From positions 1 to 48,596 of the forward strand of contig JAEUHN010000021.1 in NCBI GenBank assembly GCA_016795365.1: a DNA stretch of 48,596 bases, given 5' to 3'. This DNA is from Verrucomicrobiaceae bacterium. GTDB lineage: Bacteria > Verrucomicrobiota > Verrucomicrobiia > Verrucomicrobiales > Verrucomicrobiaceae. The translations under genes were made by a program, and so were the position numbers. Below are positions 7,755 through 17,946 of this stretch, one piece after another (within the stretch, counting starts at the first letter, position 1; the number at the start of each line of letters is the position of its first letter). Under the pieces are notes generated by a model. The model worked only from the letters and a program-made list of their open reading frames with translations, did not search any database and was not told the DNA's origin.

Positions 7755-9395
7755 ATGGGTCGCCTCGTTCTCACCTGCCTCCTCGTCCTTGCCTTGCCCG
7801 TCTTCTCCCAGACGACTCCTCCTGAGTCGGCTCCGGGTGAGAGCGAGAGTGTGAAGACCCTGCGGGCTCTGGTGGAGTCGATCACCACGCTGCGTGCGCA
7901 GTTTGATCAGCAGAGTGCGAAGGTGAAATCCGGGGAAACCGATGCGATCAAGGAAGCTGCCAAGCGTGAGGCGGACTCGATCCTGCAGCGACTGTCGCAA
8001 GCTCAGCGTGATTTCGAATCCGTGGCTACGGGAGTGGATGAGCGTGCGCAGCAGCCTGCGACTCTCGGCAAGCTGGATCTGGCGGCGGAGTTCAACGAAC
8101 TCCTGGGGCCGCTCATGCAGGAGATGAAGCAAGTCACCGAGCAGCCGCGGGTGATCGAGCAACTGCGCGGTGAGGTGCGGTCCGATGAGCAACGTCTTGC
8201 CCAGGCCCGCCGGGCAGTGACGAACGTGGAAACGCTGCTAAAAGAGGTGCCCAGAGCCAAGGAAGGTTCCACGGATGCGGCGTTGAAGAAGACCCTGCAG
8301 GAATCGCAGAAGCGATGGGTGGCGATTGCCAACGAGGCGCAAGGCAAGCTGGAAGCCTCCAAGCATCGGCTGAGCGAGGCGATGGCGAAGCGGAAGTCGA
8401 TCTGGCAGATCGTGACCACCACGGCCAAGGGCTTCCTGATGACGCGCGGGCTCAACCTCGTGCTGGCGGTTATCACGTTCGCCCTGGCCTTCATCGGGTG
8501 GCGGAGCATGCATCGCTGGATGCGGCGGCTGAGTCCGTGGCATCGGGGCGGGGGCGAGAGGTCCTTCTTCGCCCGAGTGCTCGATGTCGTCTATCACGCC
8601 ATGGCGTTCGTGGTGGGTGCGCTGGCGGCGCTGGTCGTGCTCTACACGGTGGGCGACTGGCTGCTGCTGGGTCTCGTGCTGATCACGCTGCTGGCCCTCT
8701 TGCTCGCAGCGAAGAATGGTCTGCCACGCTACTACACGCAGGCCCGCCTGGTCTTGAATCTAGGCGAGGTGCGGGAAGGGGAACGGATTGTGTTCAATGG
8801 GCTGCCCTGGCAGGTGCGCTCGCTGAACATGGTGGCAGAACTGGTGAACCCGGCACTGCGTCACGGGGTGCTGCGCGTGCCCACGGCAGACCTGACGAAG
8901 CTGAGTTCGCGGCCCGTGGAGCAGGGGGACTTGTGGTTTCCCTGCCGCGAGGAGGACTGGGTTTCATTGGCCGATGGCACCTTCGGGAAGGTGGTGATGA
9001 TCACCTCGGAGTTCGTCCAGGTGGTGCAGCTCGGCGGTGCCCACCGGACTTATGCGACGGATGCCTTCATTGGTCAGAATCCGGTGAACTACACGGGCGG
9101 CTTCCGAGTGACCGCCATCATCAAGGTGCATCCTGATCATCGCAAGTTGGCGACCAAGGAAATCCCGGAGGCCCTGCGCGAGTCCATTCACGGTGGCCTG
9201 CTCACGCTGGTGGAACCTCCGCAGGTGAAGAGCCTGCGTGTGGAGTTCCGCGCCATTATCCCGAACGCGATGGAGTTCGATGTCACCGTGGACTTCGCGG
9301 GCGAGGTGGCTGAAAAGCTGCCGACGCTACAGCATGCCCTGCAACACCACGCCCTCGCCGCCTGCAATGAGCAGGGCTGGCGTCTGGGAGGGTAG
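7755..9395 (+). CDS. MscS-like mechanosensitive channel family protein
   Basis: The protein has 546 residues from the ATG at 7755 (an in-frame GTG lies at 7740). A signal peptide (LVLTCLLVLALPVFS) is followed by a ~200-residue helical, coiled-coil-like periplasmic region. Three membrane segments follow (LNLVLAVITFALAFIGW, MAFVVGALAALVVLY, WLLLGLVLITLLALLL). After the last helix the chain enters a beta domain (GEVREGERIVFNGLPWQVRSLNM) in the position and style of the MscS beta domain. A soluble alpha/beta C-terminus (TAIIKVHPDH, FDVTVDFAGE) completes it. The family releases osmolytes under membrane tension. The pore helix is divergent, so the assignment is by architecture. Confidence 0.65.
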   Translation: MGRLVLTCLLVLALPVFSQTTPPESAPGESESVKTLRALVESITTLRAQFDQQSAKVKSGETDAIKEAAKREADSILQRLSQAQRDFESVATGVDERAQQPATLGKLDLAAEFNELLGPLMQEMKQVTEQPRVIEQLRGEVRSDEQRLAQARRAVTNVETLLKEVPRAKEGSTDAALKKTLQESQKRWVAIANEAQGKLEASKHRLSEAMAKRKSIWQIVTTTAKGFLMTRGLNLVLAVITFALAFIGWRSMHRWMRRLSPWHRGGGERSFFARVLDVVYHAMAFVVGALAALVVLYTVGDWLLLGLVLITLLALLLAAKNGLPRYYTQARLVLNLGEVREGERIVFNGLPWQVRSLNMVAELVNPALRHGVLRVPTADLTKLSSRPVEQGDLWFPCREEDWVSLADGTFGKVVMITSEFVQVVQLGGAHRTYATDAFIGQNPVNYTGGFRVTAIIKVHPDHRKLATKEIPEALRESIHGGLLTLVEPPQVKSLRVEFRAIIPNAMEFDVTVDFAGEVAEKLPTLQHALQHHALAACNEQGWRLGG

Positions 9396-9415
9396 TCCGA
9401 TGGGGGAGGAGGCGA

Positions 9416-10750
<1,335 letters not shown>

Positions 10751-11044
10751 ATCTGTGAGTTACGAGGGGAAAAAAGTCAGAAGTGAATCCCCCAGGCCAA
10801 CAAATGCTGCTCCTGGGGAACCTTGGATTACATAATTCGCTGCAATGTTCTACACATTTTTTCAGCAACTTGTCTGCCACAAAGTGACAGGCGGAAGCAG
10901 AAATGCGGCTGATAGGTTAACGAAGGCAGAGGCTGAAGTTGTTTAACGAGTTGAATCAAAAAGTGCAGCGCAGGGCAAGCTTAATTTTTAATAAAAGCGA
11001 AATAAACGCCGCTTTTTTCAAATTTCTACGCTTCCCGTGGTCAT
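10751..11044. other. AT-rich intergenic region upstream of the sigma factor gene
   Basis: No gene is visible. It should carry the promoter(s) of the minus-strand sigma factor gene at its left side and the transcription end of the holA operon at its right side (hairpin at 10993-11016). I could not single out a convincing -35/-10 pair. Confidence 0.5.
10993..11016 (-). terminator. hairpin terminator after the holA operon
   Basis: AAAAGCG (10993-10999) pairs with CGCTTTT (11010-11016) around a 10-nt loop. Read on the minus strand, the stem is followed by a T-rich run (TTTTATTAAAAATT). It lies about 30 bp after the stop of the beta-helix protein gene at 11045. The stem is short and AT-rich, so it may be weak. 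Confidence 0.45.
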
Positions 11045-11743
11045 TCAGTCTCGTGGAATCAGGGATTGCTGCTGCCTGTGCTTCAGAATCGAGTCCGCCG
11101 GGATCACACCCGATACGTTGGTGAGGGGGTAAATCACCGAGCGTCTGCCAATCAGAGTGCCGGGGTTGACTACACTGTTGCACCCCACCTCGGCATGATC
11201 GCCGATGATGGCTCCGAACTTCTTCAGCCCGGTGGCCAGGGAGGCAACGCCGTCACGAACGATGACCTCGCCGCGATCCAGGCGGACATTGGACAAGATC
11301 ACGCCGGCTCCGAGATGGGCTTTGTGGCCGAGGATGGAGTCGCCCACATAGTTGAAGTGCGGCACTTCGCATTGATCAAAAATGATGCAGTTCTTGAACT
11401 CACAGGAGTTTCCGAGCACGGCGCCGTCGCCGACGATCACGTTCTCCCGGATGTAGCAACCGGCGCGGACCTGGCAGTTTTTGCCGATCCAGGCCGGGCC
11501 TTTGATCACGGCATGGGGCTCGACCACGGTGCCTTCATCAATGAAGACCGCCTCCCCGATGTGGGCGCTGGGGGCCACGTGGCCGAGGATGCGGGGTTGC
11601 AGGCATCGAGTGAGGTAGCTGCCAATGTCGCGCAAGGCTGTCCAGACGGGCTGATCGGAGGCAAACAAATCCGCGTGGGCGGTGTGGGTCAGGTCGAGGA
11701 AGTCGGAAGTTTTCACGAGGGCGAGGAGGTCAGGACTTGCCAA
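11045..11743 (-). CDS. left-handed beta-helix (hexapeptide) acyltransferase-like protein, GlmU C-domain type
   Basis: The protein has up to 232 residues. Hexapeptide repeats run through the chain (HIGEAVFIDEGTVVEPHAVIKGPAWIGKNCQVRAGC and on). The segment PHFNYVGDSILGHKAHLGAG closely resembles the acetyltransferase half of GlmU-type nucleotide-sugar enzymes. No nucleotidyltransferase domain is present. It probably transfers an acyl group to, or binds, a sugar nucleotide. The start is uncertain: the longest form begins at a TTG overlapping the upstream gene by 14 bp, and GTG 11716 lies 13 bp after that gene's stop. It is the last gene of the holA operon. Confidence 0.8.
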   Translation of the reverse strand: MASPDLLALVKTSDFLDLTHTAHADLFASDQPVWTALRDIGSYLTRCLQPRILGHVAPSAHIGEAVFIDEGTVVEPHAVIKGPAWIGKNCQVRAGCYIRENVIVGDGAVLGNSCEFKNCIIFDQCEVPHFNYVGDSILGHKAHLGAGVILSNVRLDRGEVIVRDGVASLATGLKKFGAIIGDHAEVGCNSVVNPGTLIGRRSVIYPLTNVSGVIPADSILKHRQQQSLIPRD

Positions 11744-12101
11744 GCAGCAGCATGCGCAAGCCCATCAAGACGAGGAGAAGGCCGAAGATCTGGGTGAGGC
11801 GTTCACTGCTGAGTTTTCTGAGCCAGTCGGAAGCGAAGTAGGCGGTGACCATGGCACCGACCGTGGCTACGGCTGCGATCTGCCAGTTGCCCAAACCATG
11901 TTTGAGATTCTGCGAGGAGGCGACGATGGCCGTGCCGATCATGGCCATCAGAGAGGTCGCAACGGCGTCCTTTTGGCCAAACTTCAGGAAGAAAACAAAG
12001 CAGGGCACCATGATGACGCCGCCGCCAACTCCACACAGGGCGGCGACCACACCGCTGAGGGCGCCGATGCTGAGGGAAATCGCAATCGTGGCAGGAGACA
12101 T
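11730..12101 (-). CDS. TauE/SafE-family membrane permease, half-size
   Basis: The protein has 123 residues with about four membrane segments. The family signature sits at the N-terminus (GALSGVVAALCGVGGGVIMVP), followed by AVATSLMAMIGTAIVAS and a C-terminal hydrophobic pair (IFGLLLVLMGLRMLLL). TauE/SafE proteins export sulfite or organosulfur anions and are usually about 250 residues with two such repeats. This is a single repeat and would need to dimerise. It starts 5 bp after the holA stop and overlaps the next gene, so it is translated within that operon. Confidence 0.8.
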   Translation of the reverse strand: MSPATIAISLSIGALSGVVAALCGVGGGVIMVPCFVFFLKFGQKDAVATSLMAMIGTAIVASSQNLKHGLGNWQIAAVATVGAMVTAYFASDWLRKLSSERLTQIFGLLLVLMGLRMLLLGKS

Positions 12102-12106
12102 AGAAA

Positions 12107-13288
12107 CTAGCGTGCGGCAGCCCGGGCGGGCGCACTCAACATCCCTACCAGCAGACGTTCGAGGACGAGGCGCTCGTCGAGCTGGGTGGTGACGAGCTTG
12201 GAATTGGCATCCAGGCAGGCGCGGAGGGCGCTGTGGAGTTCCTCGAGCTTGAACCGGGTGGCTTCGCCAATCGAAAGGAACAACGGATACACATTGAACC
12301 CAGTGCCATCCTTCTTTCGCGGCAGGTGCGCGGTTCCCGAGGTGGGGAGGGCTTCGAGCGACACCGAGAAGCTGCTGTAGCTGCTGGTGTTGAGTTTGTG
12401 GCGGGACAGCAGGTCCTTCACGAGGAGCAAGCTGCGGACCTTGGGCACGATGGCCCCGAGGAGAATGCCGATGGCGTTCTGACCCTGAAACAGCAGCAGG
12501 TTGACGAGTTCCAGCGCACGCTTGAGGTCTCGGGCACCGATCGCATTGCCCACCTCCCAGATCACGCCAGCGCGGCTGACGGAAACCAACCCGCGCACCG
12601 TCTGAAGGCCTGCCCTGCGGCGCTCACCGAGGTAAAGGTCGATCTTCTCAATCTCATTTTCCAGCTGACGAGTGTCGTCGCCGGACATCTGCACGAGCAA
12701 TTCCAGAGCGCCGCTCTCGAAGGTGAGGCCCAGTTCCTTCGCCTTCGCCTGAGCCTGCATCAAAACAGGGCCTTCCCAGCCTGCCTTTGACGTGTCTGGA
12801 CGATCGAAGGTCTGTGTGTTGGCCAGCTTGGTCAGGCGCTTGTAGGCGGTGCGGCGCTTGTCGATGGATGAGGCGCTGAGGACAAAGTGGACGTCGAGGG
12901 GCAGGCCTTGGTCCAGGACATCGAGGAGGTTCTCAAACGCCGTCTGGGTCGTCTCCGAGCGTCCACTGGGCGAATCGCCGAGGAAGTTGGCGGCCTTGAG
13001 CCAGACCACCTTGCCACCGCCGAAGAAGGGGAGGGTCTGCAGCGCCTGAATGACGTTGTTGCAGATCTGGGCGGCGTGATCAGAACTCTCCGCCGTGCCG
13101 TCGATGATGTCGTTGGAGAACTCGCCACCATCGGGTGACGAAAACTTCTGCACCAGTCGAAGCGCCACTTCCTTGACCCTGCCGTCGTCGGAGCCGAGCA
13201 CCGCATGGACATTCGGTGCTGAGCCGCTGCTGCTGTTGCTGGAAGAAGCTGATTTTCGGGCGAAGGCCATGGGAACGCGTGCGCCCAT
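12107..13288 (-). CDS. holA: DNA polymerase III subunit delta
   Basis: The protein has 393 residues; ATG 13270 is an alternative start. It has the delta-subunit layout: an N-terminal segment VHAVLGSDDGRVKEVALRL, then QALQTLPFFGGGKVVWLKAANF, VHFVLSASSIDKRR, LLVQMSGDDTRQLENEIEKIDLYLG, and a C-terminal helical collar domain (AIGARDLKRALELVNLLL, AIGILLGAIVPKVRSLLLV). Delta opens the sliding clamp as part of the clamp loader. The N-terminal ~20 residues are Ser-rich and unusual. It heads an operon with the TauE-like and beta-helix genes, which have no obvious link to replication. Confidence 0.88.
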   Translation of the reverse strand: MGARVPMAFARKSASSSNSSSGSAPNVHAVLGSDDGRVKEVALRLVQKFSSPDGGEFSNDIIDGTAESSDHAAQICNNVIQALQTLPFFGGGKVVWLKAANFLGDSPSGRSETTQTAFENLLDVLDQGLPLDVHFVLSASSIDKRRTAYKRLTKLANTQTFDRPDTSKAGWEGPVLMQAQAKAKELGLTFESGALELLVQMSGDDTRQLENEIEKIDLYLGERRRAGLQTVRGLVSVSRAGVIWEVGNAIGARDLKRALELVNLLLFQGQNAIGILLGAIVPKVRSLLLVKDLLSRHKLNTSSYSSFSVSLEALPTSGTAHLPRKKDGTGFNVYPLFLSIGEATRFKLEELHSALRACLDANSKLVTTQLDERLVLERLLVGMLSAPARAAAR

Positions 13289-13350
13289 GATGGCGGGGTG
13301 CGACGGAAAGGCAATGGCAGGCTTGGGGAGCCTGCTTCATCCTTGGGAAT

Positions 13351-16300
13351 CTACTCCCGCACATAGCCCTTCAACTGCCAGCTTGCAGCCAGTCGATTGA
13401 GGGCGCGCTCCACCGTTTCACCGGCTTGGCGAGCCTGGGCGCTGCTGACGGCATCGAGAGTTGCTGTCAGTGTAAAGCCTTCGATCAAGACATCACTGTT
13501 CAAGTCGAGGAGATTTAGCACTCCGGAAAGTGTCAGTGGCCCCATCGTCTTGTCCGTTGTCGAGATTGTCAGCAGGCTGTCTGCCCCACGCAGCCACATC
13601 AAGGCCCAACTCACGTGAGGATCTGATCCTTGAAAGGCGATGCGATCAACGACTGTCTGGCTCTTGCTGACAGGTCCGGTGGAATGCGTGTGCAGGTTGG
13701 GGCTCAGTTCGGTGCGGAAGGTGTTGATCACGCCATTCTTGCCAAACCAAATCATGCCGCCGCTTTGATTGGTGCGGTCCACGATCATCGTTGCCGTGAT
13801 CGCTTTCTGGGTTGTGGTCACGCCTCGGTAGGTGGAGCCCGTGGCTGTAAGTTTGTAAATCAGCAGCCCAGCGTCATTCACGCGCAGCATTGCAGGCAGC
13901 GAGGTCACTTTTAGCGCACCGCTGGTAACGGTCACGGTGTAGGCTCCTGCGACGGAGGCGCTGGTCACAGGCACCGAGAGCGCGGCAGTTTTTGCCGTGG
14001 GTATGGCCACGCCATCTTTAGCCCATTGGTAAGTCAGCACGCCGGGGCTAGAGGCCGCCACCGTGAAAGTGGCCGTGGTGCCCACGTTGTTGGTGGAGTC
14101 TGTCGGCTGCGTGGTGATGGCTAGTGCCGATGTGAGGGAGAGCGTGACTGGGGCGGAAATCACCGTGCCGAAGCTGTTTTTCACCACCACATCGTAGGTG
14201 CCTGTGTTCGCCACCTGCACATTGGGCAGCGCCAGTGTCGCACTGGTCTTGCCCGTCAGTGCCACTCCGTTGCGACGCCATTGGTAGCTCAGGCCAACGC
14301 CGGTGGCGGTGACGGAGAAATTCGCTGTCGCCCCGGCCGCGAGGGCTTGATCCACCGGATCGGCGGTGATCACTGGCGGTGTCAGCATTGTCAGCGTCGC
14401 AGGCAGAGAGGTGGCACTGCCCACCACATTCGTCACCACCACATCATAGACGCCACCGGACGAGGCATCGGTGGTGAAGGTCAAGTCCTGGCCAGTCTCT
14501 CCGCTGAGAGGAGTTGTGTTCCGCCGCCACTGGTAGGTGAAGGGACCTGTGCCGGTCACTTGCACATGCAGTGTCACCTCGTCACCGACATTGGCCGCCT
14601 GCGTCAGCGGTGGCACCACGAAAGTCACAGGGTCATTCACCGTCAGCGCCGCAGCGGTCGGGGCCATGCTGCCGAAGGTATTGGTCACCAGGCAGGTGTA
14701 GCTGCCCTCGTGCGACTGCTGCGCGCTGGCGATGGTGTAGGTGCTGGCCGTTGCTCCCGTGATTTTGGCTCCGTTCTTCCGCCACTGGTAGGTGAAGGGA
14801 GCAATGCCAGTCACCACATTCGCATTGAAGGTCACAGCCACATTCGGATTCACCACCGGGCTGGCGGGTGTGACGGTCGCAGTCGGAGCGCGGCTGATGA
14901 CGGTCAGAGCAGCGGCGTTGCTTTGGGTCGTCCCGGAGTCATCTGTAACAAGAACGTCAAAGTTCACCATGTCGGTGAAGCTGGCGGATGACAGTGTGTA
15001 GGTATTGCTCGTGGCAGTGGGAATGTTGGTGCCTGCGCGCCGCCACTGATAATGCAGAGTGCCGGTGCCTGTAGCTGTGACACTGAAGGTTATTGGATAG
15101 GTCTCATAGACGCTCTGTGACTGAGGATGGGATGTAATCACCGGTCCATTCGTGTTTACTGTAACAGTAGCGCTGATTTGCTGACTGGCCGAGTTCCTCA
15201 CGACGCTCCCACCTCGCAGTGAGCGAAAGCCAACATTAATATTGGGTGTGTCTGCACGCCACGCGCCACGGTTTGAAACTTTGCACCACTCCGGACGATC
15301 TAGACCTGCTCCACGCTGAACGCGATTGATGACTGGTGATGGTCCCTGAGGATCGGTTGATGGGCTGGATGTGTAATAGCTCGCGTTGTAACTGTCCCAG
15401 CACCACTCCCAGACATTTCCAGCGACCTGATGCAGACCAAAGCCATTGGGAGCAAAATCTCCAACTGGGGCCGTGTAGCGTTCACCTCCTACCGCATATG
15501 TTGGATTGTAGCCTGCGCCGCCACTTTGATCTCCAAAGGAACCGTTGGCATAGGTTGAATAAAAATTTGCTTGGGCATAGCTGATCGTGTTGGTGCCCCA
15601 GGGATAGCGTTTCCCGGCGACGCCTCCCCGTGCTGCCTTTTCCCATTCAGCCTCAGTCGGCAGCCTGTATCCATTGGCATCCCACTTCACAGAGTCACTC
15701 GCTAGGTTCAGTGATCCCGTCCGGTAGATGGTTGTTTGGGAACTGTTGGTGTAGTAGCAAGGTGTCAGGCCTTCCTCCTCACTTCGGGCATTGCACCATT
15801 TCACGACGTCATACCAGCTCACGGAATATACGGGGTGATCAAGAGTGCCCCCTGACTTGCTATCTCCCGTGGCTAGATCGTTGTAGCCATAGGCACCAGC
15901 GGCTGCACGAACCGAGTTCCACAGTGACCGAGGCACCTCCGTCGTCTGCATGTAGCAGGTGCTCACCGTCACAGCGTGAACCGGCGCATTCGTGTCCCCA
16001 TCAACGGCATCACCCATGTCGAAGCTGCTGCCGGGAATGAGAGAGAATCCTGGGATCACAAGCTCCTCGGCCGTGAGTCGAAAACGCATCTGACTGCTGG
16101 ATTGTTGATTCCAATCCAGTCCTGCATTCCAAGTGATCGTCTTATTCGTCCCCGTGCTAATGCCGGTGCCAATGTCGCCCGATGTTGTGGTGACCGGAAC
16201 CGCAAAGGAAACTCCACCATCGTTGGACACCTGGAGGCTGATCTTCACCTGACTGACGCTGGTCGAAGAGACATCATAGCTAATGTCCACCAGCTTGGTG

Positions 16301-16410
16301 CCTGTTCGCTGAGCAGCGGTGATGTTGCTCAACACGGGCGCAGCAGTAGCGGGACACATGAAACCGAGGATTGAGGCCAGAACCAAAATAGGCGGGGAAT
16401 GTCGGGTCAT
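13351..16410 (-). CDS. secreted FGE-fold (SUMF1-like) protein with five Ig-like domains
   Basis: The protein has 1019 residues with a signal peptide ending ATAA. A beta domain (about 25-115) is followed by an FGE/SUMF1-like fold (about 120-400: LIPGSSFDMGD, HPVYSVSWYDVVKWCNA, GYRLPTEAEWEKAARGG, YPWG, GNVWEWCWDS, VGFRSLRGG). Five Ig-like repeats follow, each with a YQW core (YQWRRAG, YQWRKNG, YQWRRNT, YQWRRNG, YQWAKDG). A ~170-residue C-terminal domain has no recognised family. True FGE uses two cysteines near the end of the fold. By eye only one is kept here (RPEWCK, about residue 373), so a binding or structural role is likelier than sulfatase activation. It is the last gene of a minus-strand operon. 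Confidence 0.85.
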   Translation of the reverse strand: MTRHSPPILVLASILGFMCPATAAPVLSNITAAQRTGTKLVDISYDVSSTSVSQVKISLQVSNDGGVSFAVPVTTTSGDIGTGISTGTNKTITWNAGLDWNQQSSSQMRFRLTAEELVIPGFSLIPGSSFDMGDAVDGDTNAPVHAVTVSTCYMQTTEVPRSLWNSVRAAAGAYGYNDLATGDSKSGGTLDHPVYSVSWYDVVKWCNARSEEEGLTPCYYTNSSQTTIYRTGSLNLASDSVKWDANGYRLPTEAEWEKAARGGVAGKRYPWGTNTISYAQANFYSTYANGSFGDQSGGAGYNPTYAVGGERYTAPVGDFAPNGFGLHQVAGNVWEWCWDSYNASYYTSSPSTDPQGPSPVINRVQRGAGLDRPEWCKVSNRGAWRADTPNINVGFRSLRGGSVVRNSASQQISATVTVNTNGPVITSHPQSQSVYETYPITFSVTATGTGTLHYQWRRAGTNIPTATSNTYTLSSASFTDMVNFDVLVTDDSGTTQSNAAALTVISRAPTATVTPASPVVNPNVAVTFNANVVTGIAPFTYQWRKNGAKITGATASTYTIASAQQSHEGSYTCLVTNTFGSMAPTAAALTVNDPVTFVVPPLTQAANVGDEVTLHVQVTGTGPFTYQWRRNTTPLSGETGQDLTFTTDASSGGVYDVVVTNVVGSATSLPATLTMLTPPVITADPVDQALAAGATANFSVTATGVGLSYQWRRNGVALTGKTSATLALPNVQVANTGTYDVVVKNSFGTVISAPVTLSLTSALAITTQPTDSTNNVGTTATFTVAASSPGVLTYQWAKDGVAIPTAKTAALSVPVTSASVAGAYTVTVTSGALKVTSLPAMLRVNDAGLLIYKLTATGSTYRGVTTTQKAITATMIVDRTNQSGGMIWFGKNGVINTFRTELSPNLHTHSTGPVSKSQTVVDRIAFQGSDPHVSWALMWLRGADSLLTISTTDKTMGPLTLSGVLNLLDLNSDVLIEGFTLTATLDAVSSAQARQAGETVERALNRLAASWQLKGYVRE

Positions 16411-16419
16411 ATTAGAGTC

Positions 16420-16737
16420 CTAAAAAATTTCTGTCTTGTTGCCTTTAGCGCTCAGCATGCTGGCACTCATCAGAGTCTGTATGCCGTTCTCTGTGAGGAG
16501 CCACGCTGTCCCATCGGAAACTAATACCACATTAAAGTGGCGGTCTGCCCCATTTGGCTGCGGAAGATAGGCATCCTGGGTCACGTCAGGCCGCACCCAG
16601 ATGGTGCCCGATTTGCGGCCATATTTTGGACAAATCAATTCTGGCGATTGGCCCACATACATTATAATTTCGTGGGCGAAGCGATAGCCGGAGTCTTGAG
16701 GCGACTTGGTAAACAGAGGACTGGTTAACTGATTCAT
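16420..16737 (-). CDS. hypothetical protein, 105 aa
   Basis: I do not recognise this protein. It is soluble, with no signal or membrane segment. A central part has ELICPKYGRKSGTIWVRPDV and a beta-rich C-part HFNVVLVSDGTAWLLTENG. It ends 9 bp before the FGE/Ig gene and starts 14 bp after the preceding small gene, so it is likely co-transcribed. The DNA is more AT-rich than the flanking genes, a hint of separate origin. Confidence 0.55.
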   Translation of the reverse strand: MNQLTSPLFTKSPQDSGYRFAHEIIMYVGQSPELICPKYGRKSGTIWVRPDVTQDAYLPQPNGADRHFNVVLVSDGTAWLLTENGIQTLMSASMLSAKGNKTEIF

Positions 16738-16751
16738 AGTGATCGAGTAAA

Positions 16752-17003
16752 TTAATTCTGACGATCTGAAAACGGTCCGTCGGTATCGAGTGATGCATGA
16801 TGTTCTTTATAGCACTGTGTGGCCTTATCGAGTTCCGTGAGAATTATTTCCCGTTCATGTATCCACGAATTCACGGCCTTTTTGGTCTCTAGCCCGTGTT
16901 GCTTCAAGTTTTCGATATAGTCTTTTTTGTTGGCCTCGTGAATCCTCAGCAAGACCTGTTGAGTTTCGATTGATGATAGGAGGGAGTTGATAAGTGAGTC
17001 CAT
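16752..17003 (-). CDS. small coiled-coil protein, 83 aa
   Basis: The ATG at 17003 (MDSLINSLLSSIETQQ) is preferred to the one at 17066, whose extra 21 residues are Phe/Pro/Gln-rich and look non-coding. The product is almost entirely helical and charged (RIHEANKKDYIENLKQ, EIILTELDKATQCYKEH), as in a coiled coil. No family is recognised. GC is about 42% in 16801-16860, far below its neighbours. The next gene follows after 14 bp. It may be an accessory factor of the surface-protein operon. Confidence 0.5.
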   Translation of the reverse strand: MDSLINSLLSSIETQQVLLRIHEANKKDYIENLKQHGLETKKAVNSWIHEREIILTELDKATQCYKEHHASLDTDGPFSDRQN

Positions 17004-17094
17004 ATTGTTGGTTTGTTTGTTTTGAGTTGAGGATGGGCCTGGAAAGAAAAAGAGCAGGGAGCCCATGCCCCCGATCCGAGGTGAGGAGGCGAAT

Positions 17095-17946
17095 TTACCC
17101 GCCCACCGTGATGCTCACCTCATCGCTCCATTGGCCGACGCGGCTGTCGCTGACGCGGAAGATGGCTTTGTAGGTCCACTTTTGTGCGGTGGAGGGAATC
17201 GTGTTGGTGTCCAGGTAGTTGGGCGTGCTGTCGTAGGTGAGCAGGGTGTAGCCGCTGCCGCGGTCCACCTGGATTTCCAGGAGATCGAGGAACTGGCTTT
17301 TTCCCTGCCAGCCCCAGCGGACGAAGACCTGGCCGCCGCTGAGTTCCAGGGTGAGGGTGGGCTTGAAGGTGCTGAGGTCGGGCGCGCTGACGGAGTTGCC
17401 TTCGATGCCGAGAGCCTCGCCGATGCCGGTGTTGTAGGAGGGGTGGGATTTGATGAGGCGGGCGAGGTCGCGGAAGCGTTTTTCCACGCCTGGGGCGACG
17501 GCGGTGGCGGTGCTGGGGTAGGTGGGGGCCACGGGGGCACCGCTGGCGGGCACGTCGCCGCCATCGCGGATGTAGTTCTTCCATGCGGTGCGCTGCTGGG
17601 CGTGCTTCTCGGCGATGTCCTGGCAGCAGGTGACTTGGTTGAAGTAGTCGGCATCGGCGGCCTGGGCGCTGACCTGGGCGGGGGTGAGGCCGAGGAGGGT
17701 GGCGTAGGCACCGATGTTGTTTTTGAAGGTGAGGAGCTGGGCGACGAAGTCGGCGTCCTTGGATTTGATGGCGTCGGATTTGGGCATGGCTTTGCGGTGG
17801 GTTGGCGGTTGGCTTGGGGGAAAGCTGGCGGAGGTGGGGTCGGCGACGTAGCCGGGGTCGCCGGGCTCCAGAAGGTAGGAGGGATCGCCCCAGCGGAGGT
17901 TGGCGTCCCCGAATCGGAGGCCGGAGTCGAAAGTGGCGGTTCTCAT
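17095..17946 (-). CDS. FN3-like protein, second locus
   Basis: The protein has 283 residues. The start is ATG 17946, which overlaps the stop of the repeat ORF as ATGA; ATG 17787 (MPKSDAIK) is an alternative. Residues 1-50 (FDSGLRFGDANLRWGDPSYLL) look like a short conserved leader. From ~54 to ~180 it is helical (KDADFVAQLLTFKNNIGAYA). The last ~95 residues form a beta domain of FN3 style (VFVRWGWQGKSQFLDLLEIQVDRG, KWTYKAIFRVSD, GQWSDEV). No signal peptide is seen. It shares layout and C-terminal pattern with the product at 2771-3496. With the FGE/Ig protein downstream, a surface or secreted assembly is inferred. Confidence 0.75.
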   Translation of the reverse strand: MRTATFDSGLRFGDANLRWGDPSYLLEPGDPGYVADPTSASFPPSQPPTHRKAMPKSDAIKSKDADFVAQLLTFKNNIGAYATLLGLTPAQVSAQAADADYFNQVTCCQDIAEKHAQQRTAWKNYIRDGGDVPASGAPVAPTYPSTATAVAPGVEKRFRDLARLIKSHPSYNTGIGEALGIEGNSVSAPDLSTFKPTLTLELSGGQVFVRWGWQGKSQFLDLLEIQVDRGSGYTLLTYDSTPNYLDTNTIPSTAQKWTYKAIFRVSDSRVGQWSDEVSITVGG

